Positions 51,549-60,702 of a stretch of 64,000 bases of DNA are shown piece by piece. Within the stretch, counting starts at the first letter, position 1. Every line of letters starts with the position of its first letter. Under the pieces are notes generated by a model. The model was not told the DNA's origin, ran no database searches, and was given only the letters and a program-made list of their open reading frames with translations. The position numbers and the translations under genes are program-made. Source of the stretch: Bacteroidaceae bacterium (GTDB taxonomy: Bacteria; Bacteroidota; Bacteroidia; Bacteroidales; Muribaculaceae); NCBI GenBank assembly GCA_021768245.1, contig JAETNO010000019.1, positions 54,724 through 118,723 on the forward strand, in the 5' to 3' direction.

Positions 51549-53187
51549 TTTCCTTTATGAGAGATATCAGACGGTCAATCGCCTCGGAAGCAGGAATATT
51601 CTTTTCGATGCACTCTTTTCCTTTATAGAGACTTATTTTGCCTACACCGGCACCGACATAGCCATAATCAGCATCAGCCATCTCGCCAGGGCCATTGACT
51701 ATACAACCCATCACACCGATTTTCAAGCCTTTAAGATGAGAGGTCGCAGCCTTTATGTCGCGAAGCGTGGACTGGAGGTCATAGAGCGTACGGCCACAAC
51801 CGGGACATGATATGAATTCAGTCTTCGAGATACGCAGACGTGTAGCCTGCAATATATTAAGGGCAAGGCTATTGAGACGTTCCCGACTTACTCCTTCAGC
51901 CTCTATCCTGATTCCGTCAGCAAAGCCTGCGAGGAGCAAAGCCCCGAATTCAATAGAAGCGGCTATTATCATAGCGTCCTCCTCCATACCGCTATAGTCA
52001 CGATGTATTATCACAGGATTTTTCAATCCCTTACACATCATCGAGGCCATAAACGACTTTATATGCCCGATAGCATTGCTGTCAGCAGACCCGACCATCA
52101 CTATTCGTGAAGAATCTTGTTGCAATGTTTCAATGAGCGAGGCCGTCAGACCATCCTCGGCATTGACAGAAAGAGCATCATTCAAATCATCCCCGTCAAT
52201 ATCAAGGCCCACTACTTTGGGGAGAGACTCAGACCATATGCTGTCGCGGCGCGAAGGCATGAAACGGTTATAACCTTCCGGCAGTTCGGTTTCAGCGACA
52301 GGCTTACCGTCTTTAAGGCCGTCGACAAAAGCCGTGATAGCCCTCGCGGGAGCAATCTCACATTCAGGCTCCTCGCTGAGCGAAACACGGATTGTATCGC
52401 CTATGCCTTCCGAGAGAAGGCTTCCGATTCCAACCGCTGATTTTATACGTCCATCCTCGGCATCACCGGCCTCAGTGACTCCGAGATGGAGGGGGAAATG
52501 CATGTCCTCCGCATCCATCGCGGCGACAAGACGGCGCACGGTCTCCACCATCACCAATACGTTGGAGGCCTTTATCGATATGACGACATCCCTAAAATCA
52601 TGTTTCAGACACACGCGCAGAAATTCCATGGCGCTCTCCACCATTCCGGCAGGAGTATCGCCATAGCGACTCATGATGCGGTCGGACAATGAACCATGGT
52701 TGACTCCTATACGGAGAGCTGTCCCGTGTTCACGGCATATCGCGAGCAAAGGCAGGAGCCCTTCCTCGATTTTTACGATTTCTGCCGCATATTCACCGTC
52801 GGTATAGTCTATTTTCTTGAACACACGACCCGGGTCAACGAAATTGCCCGGATTTATGCGCACCTTCTCTACGCGCGATGCAGCTGCAAATGCGGCACGC
52901 GGATTAAAGTGAATATCCGCCACGAGAGGAACCTCAATCCCCTCACGGCGAAGTTGCGCGGAAATTTCGGATAGATTCTCCGCCTCACGCACTCCCTGGG
53001 CTGTCAGACGCACAATCTCGCCTCCGGCATCCACTATGCGCCTAATCTGCGACACCGACCCTGGAGTATCCATGGTGCTTGTCGATGTCATGGACTGAAT
53101 CCTGACGGGATTATTGCCTCCAACAGCTACTCCACCGATATTTACCGGCCATGTCGGGCGGCGCCTGTAATTGAAATCCTCTCTCAT
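51523..53187 (-). CDS. ispG: 4-hydroxy-3-methylbut-2-en-1-yl diphosphate synthase (long form)
   Basis: 554 aa, longer than the roughly 370 aa of proteobacterial IspG, because of the extra central domain found in Bacteroidota and Chlamydia-type enzymes. The TIM-barrel start PVRIQSMTSTSTMDT and the substrate-binding VADIHFNPRAA are clear. The 4Fe-4S ligands sit in SCPGCGRTLYD and GCIVNGPGEMADAD near the C-terminus. It makes HMBPP in the MEP isoprenoid pathway, using ferredoxin or flavodoxin. The start lies 16 nt after purE, and its end overlaps the ribD start by 26 nt. Confidence 0.97.
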   Translation of the reverse strand: MREDFNYRRRPTWPVNIGGVAVGGNNPVRIQSMTSTSTMDTPGSVSQIRRIVDAGGEIVRLTAQGVREAENLSEISAQLRREGIEVPLVADIHFNPRAAFAAASRVEKVRINPGNFVDPGRVFKKIDYTDGEYAAEIVKIEEGLLPLLAICREHGTALRIGVNHGSLSDRIMSRYGDTPAGMVESAMEFLRVCLKHDFRDVVISIKASNVLVMVETVRRLVAAMDAEDMHFPLHLGVTEAGDAEDGRIKSAVGIGSLLSEGIGDTIRVSLSEEPECEIAPARAITAFVDGLKDGKPVAETELPEGYNRFMPSRRDSIWSESLPKVVGLDIDGDDLNDALSVNAEDGLTASLIETLQQDSSRIVMVGSADSNAIGHIKSFMASMMCKGLKNPVIIHRDYSGMEEDAMIIAASIEFGALLLAGFADGIRIEAEGVSRERLNSLALNILQATRLRISKTEFISCPGCGRTLYDLQSTLRDIKAATSHLKGLKIGVMGCIVNGPGEMADADYGYVGAGVGKISLYKGKECIEKNIPASEAIDRLISLIKENGDWTDPQ

Positions 53188-53203
53188 CGTTTATCCCTAT
53201 GGT

Positions 53204-53710
53204 TCAATCTACCTTGAAATCATATTTAAGTTCCTTAAGCTCGGCATTGGCGTTGACAATCTTCTGGGAGAGTGTAGAACGATACTGTTCATAACGCTTT
53301 GCAAGCCCTTCATCGCTGAGGGCAAGAATCTGCACCGCAGTGATGGCGGCGTTCATGCCTGCATTGATGCCGACAGTAGCGACAGAAATGCCCGGAGGCA
53401 TCTGAACTATCGAATAGAGAGCGTCCATACCACTGAGAGTCGAATTGATGGGTATACCGATAACAGGCACCGGGGTCATTGCTGCAATCACACCCGGAAG
53501 GGCGGCAGCCATGCCGGCCGCAGCTATGATAACCTTAATGCCCCTGTCGCGGGCACCACGGGCGAATGACTCAACCTCAAGAGGAGTGCGGTGGGCTGAA
53601 AGCGCGTTCATTTCAAAGGGAACCTCCATCTGATTGAGGAAGTCAGCGGCTTTTTTAAGTATGGGAAGGTCGCTCGTGCTCCCCATTATTATACTTACTA
53701 TCGGTTTCAT
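53204..53710 (-). CDS. purE: 5-(carboxyamino)imidazole ribonucleotide mutase
   Basis: 168 aa, usual length. It opens with the class I PurE motif SIIMGSTSDLPILKKAADFL, followed by NALSAHRTPLEVESFARGA and AAAGMAAALPGVIAAMTPVPVIGIP and the closing GINAGMNAAITAVQIL. It moves the carboxylate of N5-CAIR to C4, giving CAIR in purine synthesis. It is the first gene of the overlapping cluster that includes ispG and ribD. Confidence 0.97.
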   Translation of the reverse strand: MKPIVSIIMGSTSDLPILKKAADFLNQMEVPFEMNALSAHRTPLEVESFARGARDRGIKVIIAAAGMAAALPGVIAAMTPVPVIGIPINSTLSGMDALYSIVQMPPGISVATVGINAGMNAAITAVQILALSDEGLAKRYEQYRSTLSQKIVNANAELKELKYDFKVD

Positions 53711-53779
53711 GAATCAATAAGCTTATGTTATGAATAAAGTTTTTCCTAAATCAATAAATAATGATAGTTAAACGACAAA

Positions 53780-54388
53780 TCAGTGTATCATCGACATCAG
53801 ATAGACGCAGAGAAAACCGTTGGCACATCCTGCGAGGACCTGCCACAACGTATGACGTCCGAGATAGACACGGGCGGTCATGACCATGCCGGTGACTATA
53901 ATCACGGCAGATATCCATAAATTCATATTATAAAGGGCATAGTGCGACACTATCACCCTGAACATCAAGGCCACCAGGCCACCCATTGCGGCGGAATGAG
54001 CACTGATTTTCCACCAGCGGTTGACAATCACATTAATCAGCGTGGCCAGTGCGGCTCCGGCAAAGAACATCGGCAACCATAAAGGCGCACTTGCCTTATA
54101 GAAGAAAAACGCACTGCCGAGATAGCAGAGAATCACCACCCCATACGGGATATAACGCTCCTTGCGTTCATTGAGCCCGGGGTCAGTGATAAACCCCGAC
54201 CGGTAAAGAGCTATGATAGCCGAACAAGGGATGAGACAGGTAATGACAAAAGTTATGCCTATAGCCGTCCAGAGGAGATTGGAAGGAAGAAAGCTCAATA
54301 TAGTGAGGAAAGCTGCGAGAATCATCCCATAGGTCGGAACAAGCAGTGGCGAGAACACGGCCGACAATATTTCTGAAATCTTTTTCAT
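53780..54388 (-). CDS. PAP2-like integral membrane protein
   Basis: 202 aa from the ATG at 54388 (MKKISEILSAVFSPLLVPTYG); longer versions start at 54400 or at a TTG at 54415. At least five hydrophobic segments are visible. A region of PAP2-phosphatase type lies near the C-terminus: KISAHSAAMGGL stands where PSGH-like motifs occur, and ARVYLGRHTLWQVLAG where the final R-x5-H-x3-D motif occurs, with Gln in place of the last Asp. The first KxxxxxxRP motif is not obvious. It is therefore a PAP2 relative, perhaps acting on undecaprenyl or phospholipid phosphates, or inactive. Confidence 0.75.
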   Translation of the reverse strand: MKKISEILSAVFSPLLVPTYGMILAAFLTILSFLPSNLLWTAIGITFVITCLIPCSAIIALYRSGFITDPGLNERKERYIPYGVVILCYLGSAFFFYKASAPLWLPMFFAGAALATLINVIVNRWWKISAHSAAMGGLVALMFRVIVSHYALYNMNLWISAVIIVTGMVMTARVYLGRHTLWQVLAGCANGFLCVYLMSMIH

Positions 54389-54460
54389 AAATCTATCCAT
54401 AAAATCGGAAGTCAAGAAACATGCTTCCTATCATTAACAAACAATTTGTCAATAACATTG

Positions 54461-54468
54461 CAAATATA
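54461..54468 (-). promoter_or_regulatory. -7 box for the PAP2-like gene
   Basis: The minus strand reads TATATTTG, 72 nt upstream of the ATG at 54388. No ideal -33 element. Confidence 0.45.
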
Positions 54469-54490
54469 CGGAATATTTCGCTCAAATCCC

Positions 54491-54531
54491 ACAAAAAACG
54501 GCAGGCGTGCCTTTATTGGCCACGCCTGCCG
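54491..54531 (-). terminator. Terminator of the duplicated LRR gene
   Basis: CGGCAGGCGTG (54499-54509) with CACGCCTGCCG (54521-54531), an 11-bp stem, and a T-run (complement of the As at 54493-54498) following on the minus strand. Confidence 0.85.
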
Positions 54532-54560
54532 GATATGAAGTCTAAAGGATAGACAATCGT

Positions 54561-56882
54561 TTATTTCACGATTACCTTTTCTACCTTATTACCCTGACGG
54601 CGGATGTAGAGACCGGGCTGGTCACCTGCCACGCGGACACCGCGAAGGTTGAAATATTCCACCGGAGCGTCTTCTCCGGAGACAGTAATATCATCGATTG
54701 CAGATGTCACAGTCTTGATATTGACAGGAAGAGTCTTCCATGTACGGCCTGAGAAAGAAGAGTTTGTCACTGTGCAGACTGCGTTCTCATAGCTCTTAGA
54801 GAATGTGAACACACCGTTTTCCATCGTATAGGCATCAGCGGGGATAGCAAGGTTATCAGCATCTCTCCAGGCGAAGACAGAGGTGTTTTCACCCTGCTTG
54901 AAATAAGCGGAGAAATCAAACTTGTCGGTGTTGTCCTCACAAGGGATGAACATTGTGGCTGCAGTCACCCTGCCTTTCTTTATATCAGCATAGTCAATCA
55001 CCTTCTGAAGCTCTGCGAAGTCAAGATATGACTCATTGAAGTAGAATGTACATTTATTGACAGCTTCAGCGGGAAGAGACACCGATTTCACGGGATTGAA
55101 ATTAAAGTTAGCGAGTTTTATATTCTTGCACTCCGAGAGGTCGACATCGCTGAACTTATTGCCAAGCAAATAAAGGCTTTCCAACGCCTTGCCCTTAGTG
55201 AAATCAAGCTCTTCGGTTCCATTGTAGCCAAGATAAAGGGTTTTCAAAGCGGGAAGAGTAGAGATATCCAGGCTCTTAATATTATTTTCACCGGTTTTTG
55301 CATCAGCATTCTGCAACTCGATTTTCCATAAATTCGGGCTGTCTCCGAATTTGATCTCAGACACAGTCCCACTATTAGCGGCAAAAGTTTCAAGTGCCTT
55401 ACAATTCGTTAAATCAATAGACGAAATAGCATTTGACGCAAAATCTATTTTCTTTACATCCGAAAGCTTGCTCAAATCAGCGGAAATAATTTTCGCATAA
55501 CCGATGCCCCATGACGCATCTACCTCATATATTGTACTCGGGTCGCCATAGACCTTAATTACTTCTCCCTTGGGAACAGATTCGAATTTCGTGGCGTAAG
55601 GATCAATGTTGTAGGATATCACCTTTACAGGGTCGGAAAGCACTCCGTCGCCCCAGTCAACACGTACCATCTGGCCTTCGTCAAGCATCGAGCTAAGATT
55701 AAACGCCAGATTTTCCTGCACCCCAGTCTTAACAGTGAATGACATAAATGGCTCTGCCCCAGCCTCTTTGATATTCATAGGGGGGGTTACGAACTTACGT
55801 CCTGAGAAAGCGGCATTGGTCACAGTACATACAGCATCCTGATAATCTTCAGTAAAAGTAAAGATGCCGTTTTCCATTGTGTAAGCTGTTTCAGGAATTG
55901 CTCCTTCGCTTGCTTTCCATTCAAAAGTAGAAATATCTGTACCCTGTTTATAGTATGCACTCAAATCAATCACGCGCGAATCACCTTTGGCGGGAATAAC
56001 AAAGGTGGCAGCTGTCACGCGACCGCCCTTCTGTTCTACAAAATCCAACGCATTGCGAAGCTGCGCAAAATCAAGATAAGTGTTAAGCAACAGAATCGTA
56101 GCCTTCTTAACTGAAACTTCGGGAAGTTTTAATGTCTCTAATGGATTATTATTTAGACTGATATAATTGATTTCAGGACATCTGGAAAAATCAGCTTCTT
56201 TCATATTGTTGCCCATAAGATAGGCGCTTGCAAGTTTCTTAAGAGGCGAAAAATCAAATGTTTCAATTTCATTGAAGTTAAGGCTCAGATAAGAAAGGGC
56301 CGCAAGTTTTGAAAGGTCAACAGATGCAAGACGGTTTTCGCCAACAGTCGCACTTGTGTTCTGAAGTTCAAGGCGGGTCACTTTGTTTATATCGCCAAAC
56401 TTAATCTCGGTCAGCTTATTGCTCGATGCCCTGAAGTCCTCAAGGGCTGAACAGTTGCTGAGATCTACCGATGTGAAAGCATTGGTGGCAATGTTAATTT
56501 TTTTCACATCTGTAAGAGCGCTGAAGTCAGCACCAACCATAGGAAGATTTCCTACTGTATAGGAAGCGTCAACCTCAAAAATCGTACTCTGGTCTCCGAA
56601 TACTTTGATTACATTGCCTTTAGCAATTCCATCGAATGTAGTGCTTTCCCAACCACCGTCGTTAAACACAACCTTTACAGGTTCGGACAAAACACCGTCG
56701 CCCCAGTCAACCCGCACTTCCTGACCTTCAGAAAGGGTTGAGCTGAGTTTAAACGCGGCTTTTGATTCACCGTCTGCTTCAACGGTAAACGTGACCATCG
56801 GAGTCTGCTCGGCGGCAAAGGCCATGCCTGCCCCTGCAATCAGCAAAGCCGATGCAAATAAACGTGTTAAACCAATCTTCAT
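54561..56882 (-). CDS. Duplicated leucine-rich surface protein with type IX sorting tail
   Basis: 773 aa. A signal peptide (ending MAFAAEQ) is followed by two tandem copies of a unit of about 340 residues (29-372 and 379-718). Each unit starts with a beta domain (QEVRVDWGDGVLSEPVKV versus QMVRVDWGDGVLSDPVKV). It continues with leucine-rich repeats (LSNCSALEDFRASSNKLTEI; LAALSYLSLNFNEIETF) and ends with YTMENGIFTF..AVCTVTN..FSGR. The C-terminus (YFNLRGVRVAGDQPGLYIRR; VEKVIVK) is a type IX sorting domain. It is probably a secreted or surface-attached adhesin-like protein; ligand unknown. The gene is monocistronic, with its own promoter about 180 nt upstream and a strong terminator. Confidence 0.82.
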   Translation of the reverse strand: MKIGLTRLFASALLIAGAGMAFAAEQTPMVTFTVEADGESKAAFKLSSTLSEGQEVRVDWGDGVLSEPVKVVFNDGGWESTTFDGIAKGNVIKVFGDQSTIFEVDASYTVGNLPMVGADFSALTDVKKINIATNAFTSVDLSNCSALEDFRASSNKLTEIKFGDINKVTRLELQNTSATVGENRLASVDLSKLAALSYLSLNFNEIETFDFSPLKKLASAYLMGNNMKEADFSRCPEINYISLNNNPLETLKLPEVSVKKATILLLNTYLDFAQLRNALDFVEQKGGRVTAATFVIPAKGDSRVIDLSAYYKQGTDISTFEWKASEGAIPETAYTMENGIFTFTEDYQDAVCTVTNAAFSGRKFVTPPMNIKEAGAEPFMSFTVKTGVQENLAFNLSSMLDEGQMVRVDWGDGVLSDPVKVISYNIDPYATKFESVPKGEVIKVYGDPSTIYEVDASWGIGYAKIISADLSKLSDVKKIDFASNAISSIDLTNCKALETFAANSGTVSEIKFGDSPNLWKIELQNADAKTGENNIKSLDISTLPALKTLYLGYNGTEELDFTKGKALESLYLLGNKFSDVDLSECKNIKLANFNFNPVKSVSLPAEAVNKCTFYFNESYLDFAELQKVIDYADIKKGRVTAATMFIPCEDNTDKFDFSAYFKQGENTSVFAWRDADNLAIPADAYTMENGVFTFSKSYENAVCTVTNSSFSGRTWKTLPVNIKTVTSAIDDITVSGEDAPVEYFNLRGVRVAGDQPGLYIRRQGNKVEKVIVK
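54729..56798 (-). repeat. Internal tandem gene duplication within the LRR protein
   Basis: Two units of about 1.03 kb (roughly 55767-56798 and 54729-55748) encode the same domain order with clear residue-level similarity, indicating an in-frame duplication inside one gene. Confidence 0.8.
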
Positions 56883-57060
56883 ACAATTAAAAATTATAAA
56901 GTTACTAAAAAATTGTAGATGAATCGAATCGTTATTGAGTAGAGAGAGATTTGAAGGTTGTAATAAAAACTATTTTATATTTTAAAACATCCTTTCATAG
57001 TTGAAATGAGATATAGTCAATGTCAGGGGAGAGCCATGAGATTGTCCATGCAAGAAAACG

Positions 57061-57093
57061 CAAATATAATGCAATTTTTATTAAATCCACAAA
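57061..57093 (-). promoter_or_regulatory. Promoter of the duplicated LRR gene
   Basis: On the minus strand TTTG (complement 57090-57093), a 21-nt spacer and TATATTTG (complement 57061-57068), giving a leader of about 170 nt. Confidence 0.6.
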
Positions 57094-57145
57094 AATCGCT
57101 TACATTTTGCTAAAAAAATCACAAAAAACGAGAAATTAAGGTATA

Positions 57146-58576
57146 TCAGATACCCTTTCTCAGACGGGCGACAGGAATACCAAGGCGCTCACGGTATTTA
57201 GCCACCGTACGGCGCGCTATTTCATAACCTCGCGCGGCAAGAAGTTTCATTATCGAGTCATCGCTCAATGGATGGCGCTTGTCCTCTTCACCGACAATCT
57301 CCTTTATTACCGCGAGGATTTCGCGAGAAGAAGCTTCCTCATCGCCACCCACACTCTCATTAAAGAAAAATTTAAGAGGATATATCCCGCCCGGAGTAGC
57401 CACATATTTCCCCGCAGTGGCACGCGATATCACAGAAATGTCATAGCCGGTCTCACGCGCCACGTCTTTCAGAATCATGGGACGCAGGCGGCTCTCATCC
57501 TCACTCATAAAGAAATCGTGTTGCAACTTGACGATGGCCGCCATAACACGATAGAGGGTCTCCTGCCTCAGTTTAAGAATATCAATAAAGTCGGAGGCTT
57601 CTTCCCTTTTGCGCGAAATGAAGGCCTGAGTCTCCTTGCGTGTAGCCCTTGGCATTGAATCGGCAAAATATTCACCGTCAGACACAAAACTCTGCTCAAT
57701 CTGCAAGTCAGGCACATTGTTAGGAAGCGTGAGCGTGAGACTGTCGCCATCGACCTCAACATTGAAATCAGGAATTATATGACGAGATTTCTCATCGGCC
57801 TCGCTATCGCCAACACTCCCCCCCGGTTTTGGATTGAGTGTGCGAATCAAGTTTATCGCATCGCTCATCTTCTCTTTATCGACGCCGAGACTGGCCTGCA
57901 GACGGTCGAAATGTTTCAGGGAGAAAATGTCGAAATAATGGTCGACAATCTCCAATGCGATATTACGCTCCGACGTAGACGGCATACGCCTTAACTGCAG
58001 TGCGAGGCAGTCGCGCAAATCATAAGCGCATACTCCCGGAGGGTCCAGTGAACGCACACGGACGAGAACCGAACGAAGCCGGGACATGTCGATCTCTATC
58101 CCGGCATTAAAGGCCAAATCATCCAGAATCTGCGCGGGAGTGCGTGTCAGATAGCCGTTATCATCTATATTTCCTATGACATAGCGTGCTATAAGCATGT
58201 CACTCTCACTGATATCGGTCTCCGACAGTTGGGAAATGAGCGATTCGCCGAGAGTATTGCCGGCGGCCACTGCCACCGGCTCATACCACACATCATTAGA
58301 AGAGGAATTACGTGCTTCCAAACGATAGGACGGCATCTCATCCTCATCGCGATAATCAGCCATCTGCATCTCCTCGGCACTTTCATGGAAGGCTTCTTCC
58401 TCTGCCATATCCGTATGGTCAGCCACTTCAAGCGCAGGATTATCATCGAGTTCGCGTCTGACTTCATCCTCGACCTCAGGTGCTGTCATTTCAAGCATAC
58501 GCACAAACCGCATCTGCAAAGGCGACAGCCTCTGCTGCATTTTCTGCGACAATGACAGTTTCAGCGATTCTTTCAT
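57146..58576 (-). CDS. rpoN: RNA polymerase sigma-54 factor
   Basis: 476 aa. Region I (LKLSLSQKMQQRLSPLQMRF) is the glutamine/leucine-rich activator-interacting segment. An acidic region II follows, then the core-binding domain (DPPGVCAYDLRDCLALQL), and the C-terminal DNA-binding domain ends in the RpoN box ARRTVAKYRERLGIP. It directs transcription from -24/-12 promoters with the help of AAA+ activators. No activator gene lies in the window. The neuB-like gene ends 61 nt upstream on the same strand. Confidence 0.97.
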   Translation of the reverse strand: MKESLKLSLSQKMQQRLSPLQMRFVRMLEMTAPEVEDEVRRELDDNPALEVADHTDMAEEEAFHESAEEMQMADYRDEDEMPSYRLEARNSSSNDVWYEPVAVAAGNTLGESLISQLSETDISESDMLIARYVIGNIDDNGYLTRTPAQILDDLAFNAGIEIDMSRLRSVLVRVRSLDPPGVCAYDLRDCLALQLRRMPSTSERNIALEIVDHYFDIFSLKHFDRLQASLGVDKEKMSDAINLIRTLNPKPGGSVGDSEADEKSRHIIPDFNVEVDGDSLTLTLPNNVPDLQIEQSFVSDGEYFADSMPRATRKETQAFISRKREEASDFIDILKLRQETLYRVMAAIVKLQHDFFMSEDESRLRPMILKDVARETGYDISVISRATAGKYVATPGGIYPLKFFFNESVGGDEEASSREILAVIKEIVGEEDKRHPLSDDSIMKLLAARGYEIARRTVAKYRERLGIPVARLRKGI

Positions 58577-58637
58577 CAGTCCACTTTAAAAACTTTAATA
58601 ACAAGCCTGCTTTAATCTTTAAAATGCCGGCAGGAAG

Positions 58638-59657
58638 TCAAAGTTCAATCAAGGAGTCATATGGGAAATCTTTTTTCGCCATTTTTCCTATCACTGAGTC
58701 CCATTCCATCGGGCTTATTCCATTGCCCGGACGCTTTACTGTGATATTCTCCTCCGTGAAAATCTCTCCTTCCGAAATCGGACGCGCGGCCACGATGCTT
58801 TTACGCGCGATTTCTATATTGGGCCGTTCGCTATCGGTCACCCGTTTCTCCGCACTGCCTAAAGCCATCTCTATGTGACGTATCGATTTCACCATAGCCG
58901 CAAGCTCATCAGGCTCCAGGGATGCCTTATGGTCAGGGCCGGGAAGAGTCTTGTCGAGAGTGAAATGTTTCTCTATTATTCTTGCGCCAAGAGCCACAGC
59001 CGCCACGGGCACTTCTATGCCAAGAGTATGGTCGCTATAGCCGACACCTCCGACACCGAGCCGGGCAAGGCTCTCCATCGCACGCAAGTTTACATCGGAA
59101 TAAGGTGTGGGATACTGAGTGGTGCAATGAAGGAGGAATATATCCTTACGGTCGATGCCTCCAGCAGTCAATATATCTACTGCTTCAGACACCTCCACTA
59201 TAGTCGACATGCCTGTGGAAAGAATCACCTTTCCTCCCTTACGCGCTATTTTACGTAGATAGGGAAGATTTGTAATCTCACCTGACGGAATTTTCCAGAA
59301 ATCCATGTCGAGGGAGTCCAAAGAATCTATACTTACAAGGTCGAAAGGAGTGCTCATAAAACCTATCCCCTCTTCCCTACAGAGTGCTGCGAGTTCGGGA
59401 TAGGCTGACAGAGGGAGATGGATTGCCCTGCACATATCGAGCTGAGACTCCCCCTCGCCAGTTGTCTCCTTCTGATACTCCGCCTTAGGCGCTATGGAAG
59501 AAATCACGAGCTCCGGCACTGCGGTCTGAAACTTAACGTAGTCAGCACCTGCACGGGCAGCCTCCACCACCATCTTCCGGGCCATTTCCATGGATGCATT
59601 ATGGTTGACTCCGGCCTCGGCTATTATGATAACCCTATTGTCTTTGATATCTTTCAT
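58638..59657 (-). CDS. NeuB/LegI-type nonulosonate synthase
   Basis: 339 aa from the ATG at 59657; a TTG at 59672 would add five residues. The TIM-barrel domain has IIIAEAGVNHNASMEMARK, GADYVKFQTAVPE, WKIPSGEITNLPYL and GYSDHTLGIEVPVAAVALGA, followed by EKHFTLDKTLPGPDH. A C-terminal SAF (antifreeze-like) domain runs from about 278 (KSIVAARPISEGEIF; ENITVKRPGNGISP). Such enzymes condense PEP with a six-carbon amino sugar to make sialic, legionaminic or pseudaminic acids. The neighbouring legB-like dehydratase favours a legionaminic-type product. The CMP-activating enzyme is not in the window. Confidence 0.9.
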   Translation of the reverse strand: MKDIKDNRVIIIAEAGVNHNASMEMARKMVVEAARAGADYVKFQTAVPELVISSIAPKAEYQKETTGEGESQLDMCRAIHLPLSAYPELAALCREEGIGFMSTPFDLVSIDSLDSLDMDFWKIPSGEITNLPYLRKIARKGGKVILSTGMSTIVEVSEAVDILTAGGIDRKDIFLLHCTTQYPTPYSDVNLRAMESLARLGVGGVGYSDHTLGIEVPVAAVALGARIIEKHFTLDKTLPGPDHKASLEPDELAAMVKSIRHIEMALGSAEKRVTDSERPNIEIARKSIVAARPISEGEIFTEENITVKRPGNGISPMEWDSVIGKMAKKDFPYDSLIEL

Positions 59658-59684
59658 ATTCAAGAAGTTCAATTCATAAATTCC

Positions 59685-60638
59685 CTATACGCTGAAAACA
59701 GCTTCGTCAAAATAGCGACATATCATTACTCCGGGCCTTATCTCCGACTCTTTGAGCGGAAGCCCAAGAAACTCTTCCAATATCATACCGGGGATATCGG
59801 CTCCGGCATGTATCGAGCATACCACTCCCCCACCCAGGCGAGGATTTATCTCCATCAACATGAGATGGCCGGTATGGAGGTCAAGCAGATATTGCAAAGT
59901 CACGGCCCCTCTGAGTCCTAACCCCGAGATTGCCTTCCGCGAGGCGTCGATGATTTCAGGATAATCGACCGTGACAGTCCGGGCCACTTCCCCGCCTACG
60001 ACTTCAAGCCTTTTACGCGGGCTTATGCACAAGGCCTCTCCACGTTTAGAGATGTAGCAATCGACTGTATATTCCTCCCGGTCGGGATAGTAGGTCTGAA
60101 TCAGATATTCGTCAGCGGATTTCATCACCTGACGGAATTCGTTGACCGTATCTATAACAACGATTCCTTTTGAGGCTGAACCGCGTCGGGGTTTAGCGAT
60201 AAGTGGAAACACAGGCCGGCCTCCCGCATAAGTCTGCGGAATGTCAAGACCGGCGGCCTCGAAAGCCCTTGCCGAAAGCACCTTGTCGAAAAAAGTCTCG
60301 GCTTTGCCTGAATTGACAACCGGAGACCATACATTGCCATATGTTGCCAGATATGCACCTGCGATGGATATGGCTCCGTCGACGAAAGGCAGCATAATAT
60401 CAATCTTATAGGCATTTACGACTTGGTTGAGATGCTCAAGTACATCCGGAGCCCCCCATTTGCGACCGATAACGACACCTCCAATCAAGGCGATAGGCAC
60501 TTCCATCTCCAATTCATAGCTGAAAATCTTGACATCAAGGCCAAGACGCTCACCCGCTTCTATCAACTTACGGCCAAAGGACACTCGCTTGGCTCCTCCA
60601 AGGAAAAGCACATTGACTGTTTTCTTCATGCTATCCAT
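59685..60638 (-). CDS. ATP-grasp domain protein of a surface-sugar cluster
   Basis: 317 aa. It is an ATP-grasp fold: an N-terminal Rossmann-like part (VNVLFLGGAKRVSFGRKLIEAG), the ATP-binding segment VFPLIAKPRRGSASKGIVV and the metal site LMLMEINPRLGGGVVCSIHAG, which resembles carbamoyl-phosphate synthase and D-Ala-D-Ala ligase-type enzymes. It probably ligates a carboxylate to an amine or thiol. It lies between the legB-like and neuB-like genes with short gaps. Such ATP-grasp genes often accompany nonulosonate loci, where they might modify the sugar. The substrate is not known. Confidence 0.82.
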   Translation of the reverse strand: MDSMKKTVNVLFLGGAKRVSFGRKLIEAGERLGLDVKIFSYELEMEVPIALIGGVVIGRKWGAPDVLEHLNQVVNAYKIDIMLPFVDGAISIAGAYLATYGNVWSPVVNSGKAETFFDKVLSARAFEAAGLDIPQTYAGGRPVFPLIAKPRRGSASKGIVVIDTVNEFRQVMKSADEYLIQTYYPDREEYTVDCYISKRGEALCISPRKRLEVVGGEVARTVTVDYPEIIDASRKAISGLGLRGAVTLQYLLDLHTGHLMLMEINPRLGGGVVCSIHAGADIPGMILEEFLGLPLKESEIRPGVMICRYFDEAVFSV

Positions 60639-60702
60639 ATTCTCTGCAATATCATCCGCTTCTGTTTAAACAAAGCTCTTACTTAAAACCTCCAATAAAG
60701 AA

